Below, piece after piece: positions 7,994 to 15,945 of a stretch of 63,769 bases of DNA. This stretch comes from Rhizobium chutanense (GTDB lineage: Bacteria; Pseudomonadota; Alphaproteobacteria; Rhizobiales; Rhizobiaceae). The notes below the pieces were generated by a model. It was not told the origin of the DNA. It ran no database searches and saw only the letters and a program-made list of their open reading frames with translations. Numbering within the stretch: position 1 is the stretch's first letter; every line of letters begins with the position of its first letter. The stretch is taken from NCBI RefSeq assembly GCF_002531935.1, contig NZ_NWSV01000031.1, forward strand, positions 1 to 63,769. Reading direction: 5' to 3'. The translations under genes were made by a program, and so were the position numbers.

Positions 7994-8524
7994 TCATCCG
8001 ATCTGTTTGAGGTCGCGAGCGAAGCGCTGCCAGTTGGCGACGTAGTTTTCGGCCGAGCGGCGAATGGCCTCGATGGCCGCCGCGTCGAGCACGCGCACGA
8101 CGCGGGCAGGCGCTCCGACGATCAGGGAATTATCGGGGAATTCCTTGCCTTCGGTCACCAGCGCATTGGCTCCAACCAGGCAGTTGTTGCCGATCTTCGC
8201 GCCGTTCAGGATGGTGGCGCCCATGCCGATCAGCACGTTGTCGCCCAGGGTGCAGCCGTGAAGGATGGCGTGGTGGCCGATGGTGCAGCCTTTGCCTGTC
8301 GTCAGCGGGAAGCCCATGTCGGTATGGGCCATCACACCTTCCTGGACGTTGGTGCCTTCACCGATCGTGATCTTTTCGTTGTCGCCGCGCAGCACGGCGC
8401 CGAACCAGATGCCGACACTCTTGCCGAGTTCGATCTGACCGATGACATGGGCATCCGGTGCAATCCAATAAAGTCCGGCAGCGGGCAGTTTCGGCGCCGA
8501 TCTGCCGAGCGCGTAGACGGGCAT
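7994..8524 (-). CDS. Gamma carbonic anhydrase family protein
   Basis: A 176-residue left-handed beta-helix protein built of hexapeptide repeats. The zinc-ligand histidines expected for the gamma class are seen in MAHTD and GHHAILHG, and Arg/Asp in LRGDNE matches the family. It probably hydrates CO2 or acts as a related acyltransferase-fold protein. The ATG at 8524 is preferred over the frame extending to 8608, which reads through the downstream end of the FAH-family gene. The FAH-family gene is 10 bases upstream on the same strand, so the two form a likely operon. Confidence 0.9.
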   Translation of the reverse strand: MPVYALGRSAPKLPAAGLYWIAPDAHVIGQIELGKSVGIWFGAVLRGDNEKITIGEGTNVQEGVMAHTDMGFPLTTGKGCTIGHHAILHGCTLGDNVLIGMGATILNGAKIGNNCLVGANALVTEGKEFPDNSLIVGAPARVVRVLDAAAIEAIRRSAENYVANWQRFARDLKQIG

Positions 8525-8534
8525 GGCTCTCTCC

Positions 8535-9230
8535 TCAGACGACCTCGACCGATAGGGTGGCGATGCCGTCGATGCCGCAACTGATGCGATCACCCCTGGC
8601 GACCGCACCGACGCCGGCCGGCGTGCCGGTCATGATGACATCACCCGGTGCGAGGGTGAAGAGCTTCGACAGTTCGGCGATGATCTCCGGCACCTTCCAG
8701 ATCATCTGGTTGAGATCGCCGTCCTGGACTCGGCGGCCGTTTTGTTCCAGCCAGATCCTTGCCTGCGAGGGGTGGCCGATGCGGCTTGCCGGAACGATCG
8801 GCGAGACAGGGGCGGAATGTTCGAAGGCCTTGCCGACCTCCCAGGGGCGGCCGAGCTTCTTTGCCTCGCCCTGCAGGTCACGACGGGTGAAATCGATGCC
8901 GACGGCATAGCCGTAAATGCAGTCGAGCGCGTCTGCGGCCTGAATGTCAGCGCCGCCGGATTTCAGCGCCAGAACGCATTCGACCTCGTAATGCACGTCG
9001 TTCGAGAGCGGCGGATAGGGAAAAGCATTGCCAGCCGGCAGCAGGTTGTCGGCATTCTTCTGGAAGAAGAAGGGCGGCTCCCGGCTGGGATCATGGCCCA
9101 TCTCGATCGCATGGTCGGCATAATTGCGCCCGACGCAATAGACGCGGCGCACCGGAAATCGCTCGTCGCTGCCGTCCACCGGCAGCAGAACCGGTGCGGG
9201 ACGCGGAATGACGGTGACGGGATGGGGCAT
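8535..9230 (-). CDS. Fumarylacetoacetate hydrolase family protein
   Basis: A 231-residue enzyme of the FAH/HpcE fold. Conserved blocks are GRNYADHAIEMG, FFQKNADNLLPAG, the metal ligands in HYEVECVL, GYAVGIDFTRRDLQ and the C-terminal PGDVIMTGTPAGVG. Relatives include fumarylpyruvate hydrolase and acylpyruvases that cleave C-C bonds of beta-dicarbonyl compounds; the substrate cannot be told from sequence. It starts a short operon with the gamma carbonic anhydrase. Upstream lies the divergent promoter of the threonine-leader transcript. Confidence 0.88.
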   Translation of the reverse strand: MPHPVTVIPRPAPVLLPVDGSDERFPVRRVYCVGRNYADHAIEMGHDPSREPPFFFQKNADNLLPAGNAFPYPPLSNDVHYEVECVLALKSGGADIQAADALDCIYGYAVGIDFTRRDLQGEAKKLGRPWEVGKAFEHSAPVSPIVPASRIGHPSQARIWLEQNGRRVQDGDLNQMIWKVPEIIAELSKLFTLAPGDVIMTGTPAGVGAVARGDRISCGIDGIATLSVEVV

Positions 9231-9306
9231 GGCGGGCCTTCCTTTTGCGAGTCTTTGGGCTCATCTTAGACGGAAAACAGTGCGGCGGGGAAGCGTGCTT
9301 GGCGGA

Positions 9307-9335
9307 TTGACGCTGTTGCCGACGGGCGATAACTT
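9307..9335 (+). promoter_or_regulatory. Sigma-70-type promoter of the leaderless attenuator transcript
   Basis: TTGACG (9307-9312) and TAACTT (9330-9335) are separated by 17 bases. The expected transcription start, about seven bases after the -10 box, falls on or next to the A of the leader-peptide ATG at 9342. That arrangement matches the leaderless trpL mRNA known in Sinorhizobium meliloti. Confidence 0.65.
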
Positions 9336-9341
9336 ACCTTC

Positions 9342-9410
9342 ATGAGCAGGATTTTTGCAGTTTCCACGACGTCTACGACCACCGTTCGGCGGTGGGTGGC
9401 GGACGCGTGA
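9342..9410 (+). CDS. Threonine-rich leader peptide (attenuator sORF)
   Basis: A 22-codon ORF reading MSRIFAVSTTSTTTVRRWVA plus two residues. Five of six consecutive codons (9366-9383) are Thr or, once, Ser: ACG ACG TCT ACG ACC ACC. It is followed by alternative RNA hairpins and an intrinsic terminator before the downstream gene, the classic layout of ribosome-mediated attenuation. There is no clear ribosome site, but the predicted transcript starts at the ATG, as in rhizobial leaderless leaders. It should sense charged tRNA-Thr. It is too short for standard gene calling. Confidence 0.75.
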   Translation: MSRIFAVSTTSTTTVRRWVADA

Positions 9411-9466
9411 ACTGAATTCCGTTCATAGCAGAAGACACCAACCCGCCGGAAACGAGCGGGTTTTTT
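9379..9466 (+). promoter_or_regulatory. Threonine attenuator: pause hairpin, antiterminator and terminator
   Basis: Segment 1 CCACCG (9379-9384, within the Thr codons) pairs with segment 2 CGGTGG (9390-9395). Segment 2, through CGGCGG (9387-9392), can instead pair with CCGCCG (9443-9448), which is part of the 5' arm of the terminator AACCCGC/GCGGGTT (9440-9462) followed by TTTTTT (9461-9466). Ribosome stalling at Thr codons would mask segment 1, free segment 2 and disrupt the terminator. The logic is complete, but the downstream gene is not an obvious threonine enzyme. Confidence 0.72.
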
Positions 9467-9501
9467 GTTGCCGCTCGTCTTCCGCATTCGAGGATGAGAT
9501 C

Positions 9502-10254
9502 GTGGACGAACTCCAGAAACAGATTCTTGCCGAACGGGCGCTCGCCGCCGCCCGCCTTTGTCTCGCCAGCCGTTATGCCGGGGCCGCTTTCACCTACGTC
9601 TCCGGTTCCATCATGCGCGGCGAGGGGACCGCCTTTTCGGATATCGATCTCGTCGTCGTCTTCCCCTCGCTCGACAGAGCCTGGCGGGAATCCTTCACCG
9701 AAGACGGCTTTCCGGTCGAGGCCTTCGTCCACGATCCGCAGACGCTGGCGCATTATCTCCATGCAGATGCAGACAGCGGCTATGCCATCATGGTCAACAT
9801 GGTTGCGACGGGCAGCATCGTCGGGCCTGACATCGAGCGCGCCCGCCTCATCCAGGCGAAAGCGGCGGAAGTGCTGGCGGTAGGACCGAAGCCTCTCGAT
9901 GGCCCGAACTATGACATGCTGCGCTATCAGGTCACCGATCTGGCCGATGACCTGCGCGGCGCCCGCCCGCCCGGAGAGATCGCCGCCATCGCCGCGGCTC
10001 TCTACCAGAAGCTCGCCGACCTGATCCTGCTCGGACGTGGCGTCTGGGCCGGCCGCGGCAAATGGGCGCCGCGCCTGATGAAGAAGCTCGATGCGCGATT
10101 GGCGGCGGAATTCGACGTGGCGTTCCGGTTGGCGGTGCAGGGTGACGGCGCCCGATTCCTCGCCTTGGCCGACCGGGAGCTTGCCCTGCATGGCGGGCGT
10201 TGCTTCGACGGTTTCAGGCAGGACGCTCCGTTGGAGGCGCGGCGGCTGGAGTAA
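9502..10254 (+). CDS. Nucleotidyltransferase-domain protein under the threonine attenuator
   Basis: A 250-residue protein with an N-terminal pol-beta-type nucleotidyltransferase fold: GSIMRGEGTAFSDIDLVVVF shows the GS motif and the DxD metal pair (about residues 33-54). The rest is helical, resembling aminoglycoside-adenylyltransferase-like accessory domains. The start is GTG at 9502, supported by GAGGA seven bases upstream; no in-frame ATG fits. It lies 35 bases after the attenuator T-run, so expression should respond to threonyl-tRNA supply. The substrate is unknown. Resistance-type nucleotidylation of small molecules or a tRNA/amino-acid-linked task are both possible. Confidence 0.82.
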   Translation: MDELQKQILAERALAAARLCLASRYAGAAFTYVSGSIMRGEGTAFSDIDLVVVFPSLDRAWRESFTEDGFPVEAFVHDPQTLAHYLHADADSGYAIMVNMVATGSIVGPDIERARLIQAKAAEVLAVGPKPLDGPNYDMLRYQVTDLADDLRGARPPGEIAAIAAALYQKLADLILLGRGVWAGRGKWAPRLMKKLDARLAAEFDVAFRLAVQGDGARFLALADRELALHGGRCFDGFRQDAPLEARRLE

Positions 10255-10413
10255 GAGAGCCTTACCGTGGTGTTCCGAGGGAGCCTCGAAGGCAAGGCGG
10301 GTGTGCCGGCAGTTAAGAGATGTAACCACGTCTGCGTGGCGCGCCGATGGCGGTCGAAGCATCACGGCAATTTTGTACCAATCGCGGGCGCCAAGTCCTT
10401 CGAACCAACCAAA
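10255..10413. repeat. Short intergenic region with dispersed-repeat fragment
   Basis: About 159 bases between convergent genes. Bases 10272-10300 (GGGAGCCTCGAAGGCAAGG) belong to the dispersed family seen also at 22779, 25661, 36936 and 37125. Nothing else is recognised. Confidence 0.4.
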
Positions 10414-11394
10414 CTAACCAAGCGCACCTTGCTCCGCGCAAATCCTGTCGATCAGGGCATCCAGTTCACCCCTCGGCGGCCGGCTCTTCGCCAGGCGCTG
10501 CTTGAGGTGCATGATCGAGTCGGCCAGGATTTCATCGAGGCTCTCGGCGCAGGTGAAGTCGCCAGCGACGCGCTTGACCTTCGAATTGTCGAAGATGGCC
10601 GTCCAGGCCTTGTCGCCGAGGAGGGGGCCGATCCACTCCGGATTGTATCTGATCAGCGTGTCCGTCGGCACGTGGACGATCCTTGCCTCGACGCCCAGCA
10701 ATCTTGCGATGGTCTTCTGGATGTCGTTCCAGATGTGGGCGCGGTCGGAGGTGATGTGGAAAATCTCTTTCAGCGCCGCCTCCTTGCCGAATAGCCCGAC
10801 GAAAGGCACGGCGAAATCGATTGAGCGGGTGAGCGTCCAGGGCGTGTGGCCGTCGCCGGCCACGATGATGGGCTCGCCGTCCAGCATGCGCCTCGCCATG
10901 ATGTCGCTGTCGCCCATCATGATCGGCAGGCCGGTGCGAACGGTATGGCTGGGGCGGACGATCGTCCAGGCGAGATTGCCGGATTTCTGGAGCAGCTCCT
11001 CGCAGGCAATCTTGGCCTGGCTGTAGGGCCAGTAGGGATTGATCGCCGGCGTCTCTTCGGTGATCACGTAATGACGCGGCGGTTTTTCATAGACCGAGGC
11101 CGAGGAGATGAAGATGTACTGGCCGCAATTGCCCGAGAAGACTTCGATATCGCGCGCCACCTCATCCCTGGTGAAGGCGATGAACTGGCAGACGACATCA
11201 TAATTGGCTTTGGCGAGATCGGCGTAGGTGTCCGATCCGAGCTCCCCGACGATCGATGTCACCCCGGCGGGCAAGGCCGCACTTCTCAAGCCGCGATTGA
11301 AGACGCTGACATGGTGGCCCTCGGCAACGGCGCGTTCGACGCATGGCTGGGAGATTTGGCCGGTGCCGCCAATGAAGAGAACGTTCAAAGCCAT
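10414..11394 (-). CDS. NAD-dependent epimerase/dehydratase family (extended SDR) protein
   Basis: A 326-residue Rossmann protein with the N-terminal nucleotide-binding motif LFIGGTGQIS (residues 6-15) and the catalytic YxxxK in YWPYSQAK. A Ser before it in SSASVYE completes the SDR active site. The C-terminal half is typical of atypical SDRs that act on sugars or isoprenoid substrates. It is close to proteins annotated as NAD-dependent epimerases or sugar reductases; the substrate is undetermined. It stands as a single gene, facing away from the 11.5 kb membrane protein with a small gap. Confidence 0.85.
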   Translation of the reverse strand: MALNVLFIGGTGQISQPCVERAVAEGHHVSVFNRGLRSAALPAGVTSIVGELGSDTYADLAKANYDVVCQFIAFTRDEVARDIEVFSGNCGQYIFISSASVYEKPPRHYVITEETPAINPYWPYSQAKIACEELLQKSGNLAWTIVRPSHTVRTGLPIMMGDSDIMARRMLDGEPIIVAGDGHTPWTLTRSIDFAVPFVGLFGKEAALKEIFHITSDRAHIWNDIQKTIARLLGVEARIVHVPTDTLIRYNPEWIGPLLGDKAWTAIFDNSKVKRVAGDFTCAESLDEILADSIMHLKQRLAKSRPPRGELDALIDRICAEQGALG

Positions 11395-11543
11395 GGGAGT
11401 GACCTCGGGGTCTATGGGCGGGAATTCTGACTACTCTTCATAGCGCGAAAGAAGGTGGTCGTCTCCCGCAAATCTCCGCCGGGAGCGTGGGAATGAGCTG
11501 CGGCGGCAATAGTTCAGATCGCCGCCGCGCCGATCGGCAGCGC

Positions 11544-12101
11544 CTATGCATGTGCCTTGCGACGGGCTGCGAGGACGAGCCAGATCGAGGACAGCAGAAA
11601 GTAGAAGGCGCCGAAGCCGGCATAGGGCACGATATCGAGGATCGTCGGTGCAGCGGCGGCAAAGGACTGGCTGATCATGAAGCCGCCGGCAAGAGCCGAT
11701 TGCGCGCCGCTCAGGATCATGACCCATTGGGCGCCATAGGTGCGCCAGCGCCTTACGCCGGTATAGAGCTGCAACAGGCCCGACAGGATCGCCCAGGCCC
11801 CGAACACGGCAAGGACCGCGTAGGTACTGTGGCCGAGCGCGATGGCGACGGCGAGCGCCGTGACGGTGCTGACGGCGACATTCAACGTCTGAGACGGATT
11901 GGCCTGAAGGCCGCCATTGACCCTGGCGTCGACCAGATTGGCCAGCGCATCCCACAGGGGATAGACCACCAGCAGAAAAGCCACGGCGCTTGGCTGTCCG
12001 GCAAGGAGAATGGCGGCGGCAATCCAGATCACCGAGAAGGCGGCGCGGGTGAAATAATAGGATCTCAGCCAGTTGGACTGGAGGGAAGATTGAGTTTGCA
12101 T
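11544..12101 (-). CDS. DUF308-like integral membrane protein under TetR control
   Basis: A 185-residue protein with about six hydrophobic segments, resembling the DUF308/HdeD group of small membrane proteins. The start at 12101 (MQTQSS) is preferred because the longer frame begins inside the operator at 12126-12137. It is divergent from a TetR regulator whose palindromic operators lie between them, so it is the probable target gene. Function is unknown; HdeD relatives are linked to acid or envelope stress. Confidence 0.75.
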   Translation of the reverse strand: MQTQSSLQSNWLRSYYFTRAAFSVIWIAAAILLAGQPSAVAFLLVVYPLWDALANLVDARVNGGLQANPSQTLNVAVSTVTALAVAIALGHSTYAVLAVFGAWAILSGLLQLYTGVRRWRTYGAQWVMILSGAQSALAGGFMISQSFAAAAPTILDIVPYAGFGAFYFLLSSIWLVLAARRKAHA

Positions 12102-12125
12102 CGGCAGGTTCCTTTGTATTGCCTG

Positions 12126-12137
12126 CCTACTAGTAGG
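12126..12137. promoter_or_regulatory. TetR operator 1 (perfect palindrome)
   Basis: CCTACTAGTAGG is a perfect 12-base palindrome 24 bases upstream of the membrane-protein start, sharing CCTAC/GTAGG half-sites with the second operator at 12217-12234. It probably represses the membrane-protein promoter. Confidence 0.7.
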
Positions 12138-12206
12138 TAGATTGAAAATGAGAGTCAACGCCGCGATCGCACACCTTCTTGTGATGCCGGTGGGGCAGCG
12201 AAAGAC

Positions 12207-12235
12207 TTGACAATCTGCCTACCAGAAGGTAGGCG
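12207..12235 (+). promoter_or_regulatory. tetR promoter with embedded operator 2
   Basis: TTGACA (12207-12212) and a weak TAGGCG -10 (12230-12235) flank GCCTACCAGAAGGTAGGC (12217-12234), an inverted repeat of 7-base arms. A repressor bound there would occupy the promoter spacer, giving autorepression. The predicted start point falls at the ATG at 12241, so the mRNA may be leaderless. Confidence 0.65.
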
Positions 12236-12240
12236 ACGCT

Positions 12241-12828
12241 ATGAAATCAACGGCTTCGACGTCCGACAAAATTCTCGACATCGCCCAGTCGCTCATCGTG
12301 GCGGGCGGCTATAACGGCTTCAGCTATGCCGATATCTCGGCTGCGATCGGCATCCGGAAGGCCAGCATCCACCATCATTTTCCGACAAAAGCCGAGCTGG
12401 TCTCGGTGCTGGTGGATCGTTACGTCAAGCAGGCGGAGGCGGGTCTGCAGTCGCTGCGCGAGCAGGCTGCAAGTCCCGCCGATCAGCTGCATCTCTACAT
12501 CAACTATTGGAACACATGCATTCGCGACGCCTCGCAGCCTTTCTGCGTCTGCGCGATGCTCGCCAGCGAAATGCAGATGCTGCCCGACGAGGTCGCCTCA
12601 AGCGTCCGCACCCATTTCCAGGGGCTGGCCGCATGGTTGACCTCGGTGCTGCAGGCCGGAGTCGAGCAGGGCCTGTTCCGGCTGGACAAGCGGCCGGAAG
12701 AGCAGGCGCAAATGCTGATGGCCTCGGTCCATGGGGCGATGCTTTCGGCGAGGGCGCTCGGCGATCCCGGGCTGTTCATTGCAGTCGTTGCGCCTGAAAT
12801 TGCGAGGCTGCGGGCGGCGGATCGCTAG
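12241..12828 (+). CDS. TetR/AcrR family transcriptional regulator
   Basis: A 195-residue repressor with an N-terminal helix-turn-helix (about residues 8-55: FSYADISAAIGIRKASIHHHFPTKAEL) and a C-terminal ligand/dimer domain with a CVCAML stretch. It is divergent from the DUF308-like gene; two matching palindromes lie between them, one inside its own promoter. It probably represses both. The inducer is unknown. The C-terminal region resembles YcdC/AcuR-type TetR proteins that sense small electrophilic or aldehyde compounds, but this is weak. Confidence 0.9.
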   Translation: MKSTASTSDKILDIAQSLIVAGGYNGFSYADISAAIGIRKASIHHHFPTKAELVSVLVDRYVKQAEAGLQSLREQAASPADQLHLYINYWNTCIRDASQPFCVCAMLASEMQMLPDEVASSVRTHFQGLAAWLTSVLQAGVEQGLFRLDKRPEEQAQMLMASVHGAMLSARALGDPGLFIAVVAPEIARLRAADR

Positions 12829-12910
12829 GGTGTTGGATACCGATAAGCAGATGCCCGTCGAGATGTGACATCCTGATAGGTACGAATCGGTTTTCGGAAC
12901 TGGATGAGAG

Positions 12911-13450
12911 ATGCGCGAAAGAGAATTCAATGGCGCTGCGTCGCCGGCAATGAGGCAGACGACGAGGTTGAGGCTCAGAATTCCTGAGCCGGCGGATATT
13001 CATTTCCTGACCGAACTTTTTTCACGGCCGGAATTGGTCGCGCATCGGCCCGTGCCCCGGCCGGACTCGCCGGAAGAAAGTGCGGCGCGGCTTGCGCGCG
13101 ATATCAAGCATTGGAAAGAGCACGGCTTCGGGCGCTGGGCGGCCGAGACGGAGGATGCGTTGATCGGTTTCGGCGGCGTGACCATTTCCAGAGATTTCGA
13201 TGGCCTCAATCTTTCCTATCATCTGCAGCCCGAAAGCTGGGGGCGGGGATATGCCACGGAACTGGTCAAAGAAACCCTGGCGTTTGCCTTTGACGACCTG
13301 CATGCGGACCGTGTGATGGGGTTGGTCCGCTCGGCCAATGCCGCTTCAAAGCGGATTCTTGAGAAATGCGGCTTCCGTTTCGAACGCGAGGTAATGCTGC
13401 ACGGCGCGCCGACCAATCTCCATACGATCGATAAACGTCCGACTAGATAG
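12911..13450 (+). CDS. GNAT family N-acetyltransferase (RimJ/RimL type)
   Basis: A 179-residue acetyltransferase. The TTRLRLRIPEPAD opening, the acetyl-CoA loop in ESWGRGYATEL (Q/R-x-x-G-x-A pattern) and the NAASKRILEKCGF motif are those of the Acetyltransf_3 group that includes RimJ/RimL/SpeG-like proteins. The acceptor could be a protein N-terminus or a small amine. The ATG at 12911 follows a GGATGAGAG ribosome site; the alternative ATG at 12950 lacks one. It is monocistronic as far as can be seen. Confidence 0.88.
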   Translation: MREREFNGAASPAMRQTTRLRLRIPEPADIHFLTELFSRPELVAHRPVPRPDSPEESAARLARDIKHWKEHGFGRWAAETEDALIGFGGVTISRDFDGLNLSYHLQPESWGRGYATELVKETLAFAFDDLHADRVMGLVRSANAASKRILEKCGFRFEREVMLHGAPTNLHTIDKRPTR

Positions 13451-13564
13451 CTACTGCTCGACCGAAAGCTTTGGAATGGTTGTTTTTGGTCGCGCTTGAA
13501 TCCACCTGCAATCTCTGAGAGTGTGGTCGAACCGCCTGTCTATCGGTTACAAGCGAGATGCTCG

Positions 13565-13915
13565 ATGCGCATTTCTTCTCTACCGGAACCTCCATATTAC
13601 ATGGTGAGCTTTACGTCTCAGCGAACCGAGATAGACGATGGTTATGGTGAGATGGGTTACGCAATGACCGAACTCGCAAGTCGACAGCCGGGCTATCTTG
13701 GTTTCGAAAGCGCTCGTGGAGCAGACGGCTTCGGGATATTGATCTCTTATTGGAAGGACGAAGCAAGCATCCGCAGTTGGAAGTCTGTCGTCGATCACCT
13801 CGAGGCACAACGTCGAGGACGCCAAGACTGGTATTCCCGATATGAGATTCGCGTTGCGCTCGTTCAGCGGGCCTATGGATTCGACATCGAGAAGCAGCAG
13901 ATTGCAGGCGATTGA
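13565..13915 (+). CDS. Antibiotic-biosynthesis-monooxygenase-like (ABM) protein
   Basis: A 116-residue ferredoxin-like protein. YYMVSFTSQRT, MTELASRQPGYLGFESAR and ISYWKDEASIRSWK match the ABM/dimeric alpha-beta barrel family, small cofactor-free monooxygenases or their non-catalytic relatives. The ATG at 13565 is chosen because the family fold begins there; a TTG at 13496 extends the frame without homology. It faces the cyclase gene tail to tail. Confidence 0.75.
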   Translation: MRISSLPEPPYYMVSFTSQRTEIDDGYGEMGYAMTELASRQPGYLGFESARGADGFGILISYWKDEASIRSWKSVVDHLEAQRRGRQDWYSRYEIRVALVQRAYGFDIEKQQIAGD

Positions 13916-13983
13916 GATCCCCCGATATTGACCGCTTGGGGTCGCGAGATGCCACCGGTGGCGTTACCCGTCCCGCAGACCCG

Positions 13984-15945
13984 TCATTCCCCCCCTTCTG
14001 TCAGCGCATCCCGCATGATCGCGTAATAACCGGCGAGCTCGGGAATATCGGCAGCCAGAGTATCGAAGACCGGATCGGACGGCGCCAGCGCGCCGGCATA
14101 TTTGGCGTCGATGAAGGCCTGGTGGGCGGCGAGTGCTTCGGCATCGGCCTTGTGCACGACGGTGAAGATGGGCGAGGGGACGGTGCGGCCTTTGACGATG
14201 ATGCGGTCGAGTTCGACGACGGTGTAGGTCTTAGTGACCAGCCTGGCCGTCTCCTCGCCGAGCAGCAGCGCCACGCCGTAATTCTTCGAGGCGCCCTCGA
14301 GGCGGGAGGCGAGGTTGACGCTGTCGCCGAGGCAGGAATAGTCGAAGCGGCGGTTCGAGCCCATGTTGCCGACGATGCATTCGCCGGTGTTGATGCCGAC
14401 GCCCATCTTCAGGACGTGCGGCTTGCGGCCAAGGGCGGCCGCCTCCCGTTCCAGCTGCGTATTCAGCCTCGAAATCGCCGCCTGCATCGCGAGCGACGCG
14501 CGCACGGCGTGGAGCGCATGGTCGGGATCGTCGAGCGGCGCGTTCCAGAAGGCCATGATGCAGTCGCCCATATATTTGTCGATCGTGCCGCCGTGATCCA
14601 TCACCACGTCGGAAAGCGGCGTCAGCAGCCGGTTGATCAGGCCAGTCAGCTGCTCCGGATCGTCCTTCAGCGTTTCGGCGATGGTGGTGAAGCCGCGCAC
14701 GTCCGAAAACATCACCGAGAGCGTGCGCCGCTCGCCGCCGAGCTTCAGCTGGGAGGGGTCGTTCGACAGGCGCCGGACGAGATCCGGCGAGATATACTGG
14801 GCGAACGCGCGGGTGATCTGGCGCTTGTTGCGGCGCTCCTCGGCAAAATCGAAGGCGGCCTGGCCGAAGACGACGGAGATATAGGCGACCGTTGGCCCGA
14901 GCGGGGAGACGAAGACATGGGCAAGCCGGATGCCGGAAAAGCTGACGGCCGCAAAAGCCAGCAGAGCGGCCGCACTGGTGACGATCGTCAGCCATCCGGT
15001 CGAGCGCCAGACCGTCGTGGCGGCCAGCAGCACCGAGATCAGGATGCAGGCGGCGACCGTCGGCAGGCGGGCTTCGGCGATCGACAGGCCGAGGCGGATA
15101 TTGTCGTAGATTGTCGCCTGGATCTCGACGCCGGAAACGAGCTTGCCGGTGTGAACGGTATAGGGTGTCGCAAAGGCATCGACGCCGCGCTTGTCGATCT
15201 CGGGCGCATTCTGCAGGCTGAGGCCGACCAGCACGACACGGTCCTTGAAATAATCCGGCGGCAGCAGATTTTTAGGGTCGAGCGCCTGGTAATAGGAAAC
15301 GGTGGGATAGCTGCGGGCCGGGCCTAAGGATTGGATGAGCTGACCGGCCGGCACGGAGGCGTGTCTCGCACCCGACGTTTTCGCCAGCATCGCGGCAAAG
15401 CCGTCCTCATAGCCCGGAATGCGCCGGAAGATGCCGTCGCCGCTGAGATCGATCGAGGCGATGCCGGTCACCGCACCCGCTTCGATCAACTGCGGCAGCG
15501 GTGTGGCACGGATCAGCTGCGAGGCCTGCGGCGTCTCGATCAGCGTTTCGTCGCCGGCCAGCACGACGTCGGCGCCGACGGCCTCGGTGATTGCCGCGTC
15601 ATTGTCGGGATTCGAGGGCTCGGCCATGATGATATCGAGACCGATGGCACGGGCGCCGGCTGCGCGCAACTGCCTCACCAGCTCGGCATGCAGGCTGCGC
15701 GGCCAGGGCCATTGCGCGTTGATATCGGCAAGCGACGGCTCGTCGATCGCTACGATCACAGGCCCGTCCTGCGACGGGCGCGGATCGTCGAAAGTCGAAA
15801 GATAATCGAAGCTTCTGAGCTCCAGCAGCGTCCAGGCGGGCAGGCGCGACAACAGCGAGATGGCGACCAGCGTGGTCAGCGACAACACGAGCAGCCGGAG
15901 ATGGCGGCTCGTGATCTGCCTGGCCTGCCGAGGTTTGTCCCGCAT
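13984..15945 (-). CDS. CHASE2-domain class III adenylate/guanylate cyclase
   Basis: A 653-residue membrane receptor cyclase. After one N-terminal membrane segment (about 17-35) comes a periplasmic CHASE2 sensor (about 40-310), then membrane helices (about 318-390), then a class III catalytic domain (about 420-620). Both metal-binding aspartates are present (MFSDVRGFT and DKYMGD), as are the lysine in DKYMGD and the Asn/Arg of VNLASRLE, so it should be active. The start codon shares one base with the stop of the FecR-barrel gene (TGATG), so the two are co-translated. CHASE2 cyclases are often paired with FecR proteins. The divergent PycTM-type gene makes the cyclic-nucleotide output particularly interesting. 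Confidence 0.92.
   Translation of the reverse strand: MRDKPRQARQITSRHLRLLVLSLTTLVAISLLSRLPAWTLLELRSFDYLSTFDDPRPSQDGPVIVAIDEPSLADINAQWPWPRSLHAELVRQLRAAGARAIGLDIIMAEPSNPDNDAAITEAVGADVVLAGDETLIETPQASQLIRATPLPQLIEAGAVTGIASIDLSGDGIFRRIPGYEDGFAAMLAKTSGARHASVPAGQLIQSLGPARSYPTVSYYQALDPKNLLPPDYFKDRVVLVGLSLQNAPEIDKRGVDAFATPYTVHTGKLVSGVEIQATIYDNIRLGLSIAEARLPTVAACILISVLLAATTVWRSTGWLTIVTSAAALLAFAAVSFSGIRLAHVFVSPLGPTVAYISVVFGQAAFDFAEERRNKRQITRAFAQYISPDLVRRLSNDPSQLKLGGERRTLSVMFSDVRGFTTIAETLKDDPEQLTGLINRLLTPLSDVVMDHGGTIDKYMGDCIMAFWNAPLDDPDHALHAVRASLAMQAAISRLNTQLEREAAALGRKPHVLKMGVGINTGECIVGNMGSNRRFDYSCLGDSVNLASRLEGASKNYGVALLLGEETARLVTKTYTVVELDRIIVKGRTVPSPIFTVVHKADAEALAAHQAFIDAKYAGALAPSDPVFDTLAADIPELAGYYAIMRDALTEGGE

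Noticed and set aside
13912..15327. 471-codon plus-strand frame opposite the CHASE2 cyclase
   Set aside because: It has no recognisable domain and mirrors the third-position pattern of the real gene.
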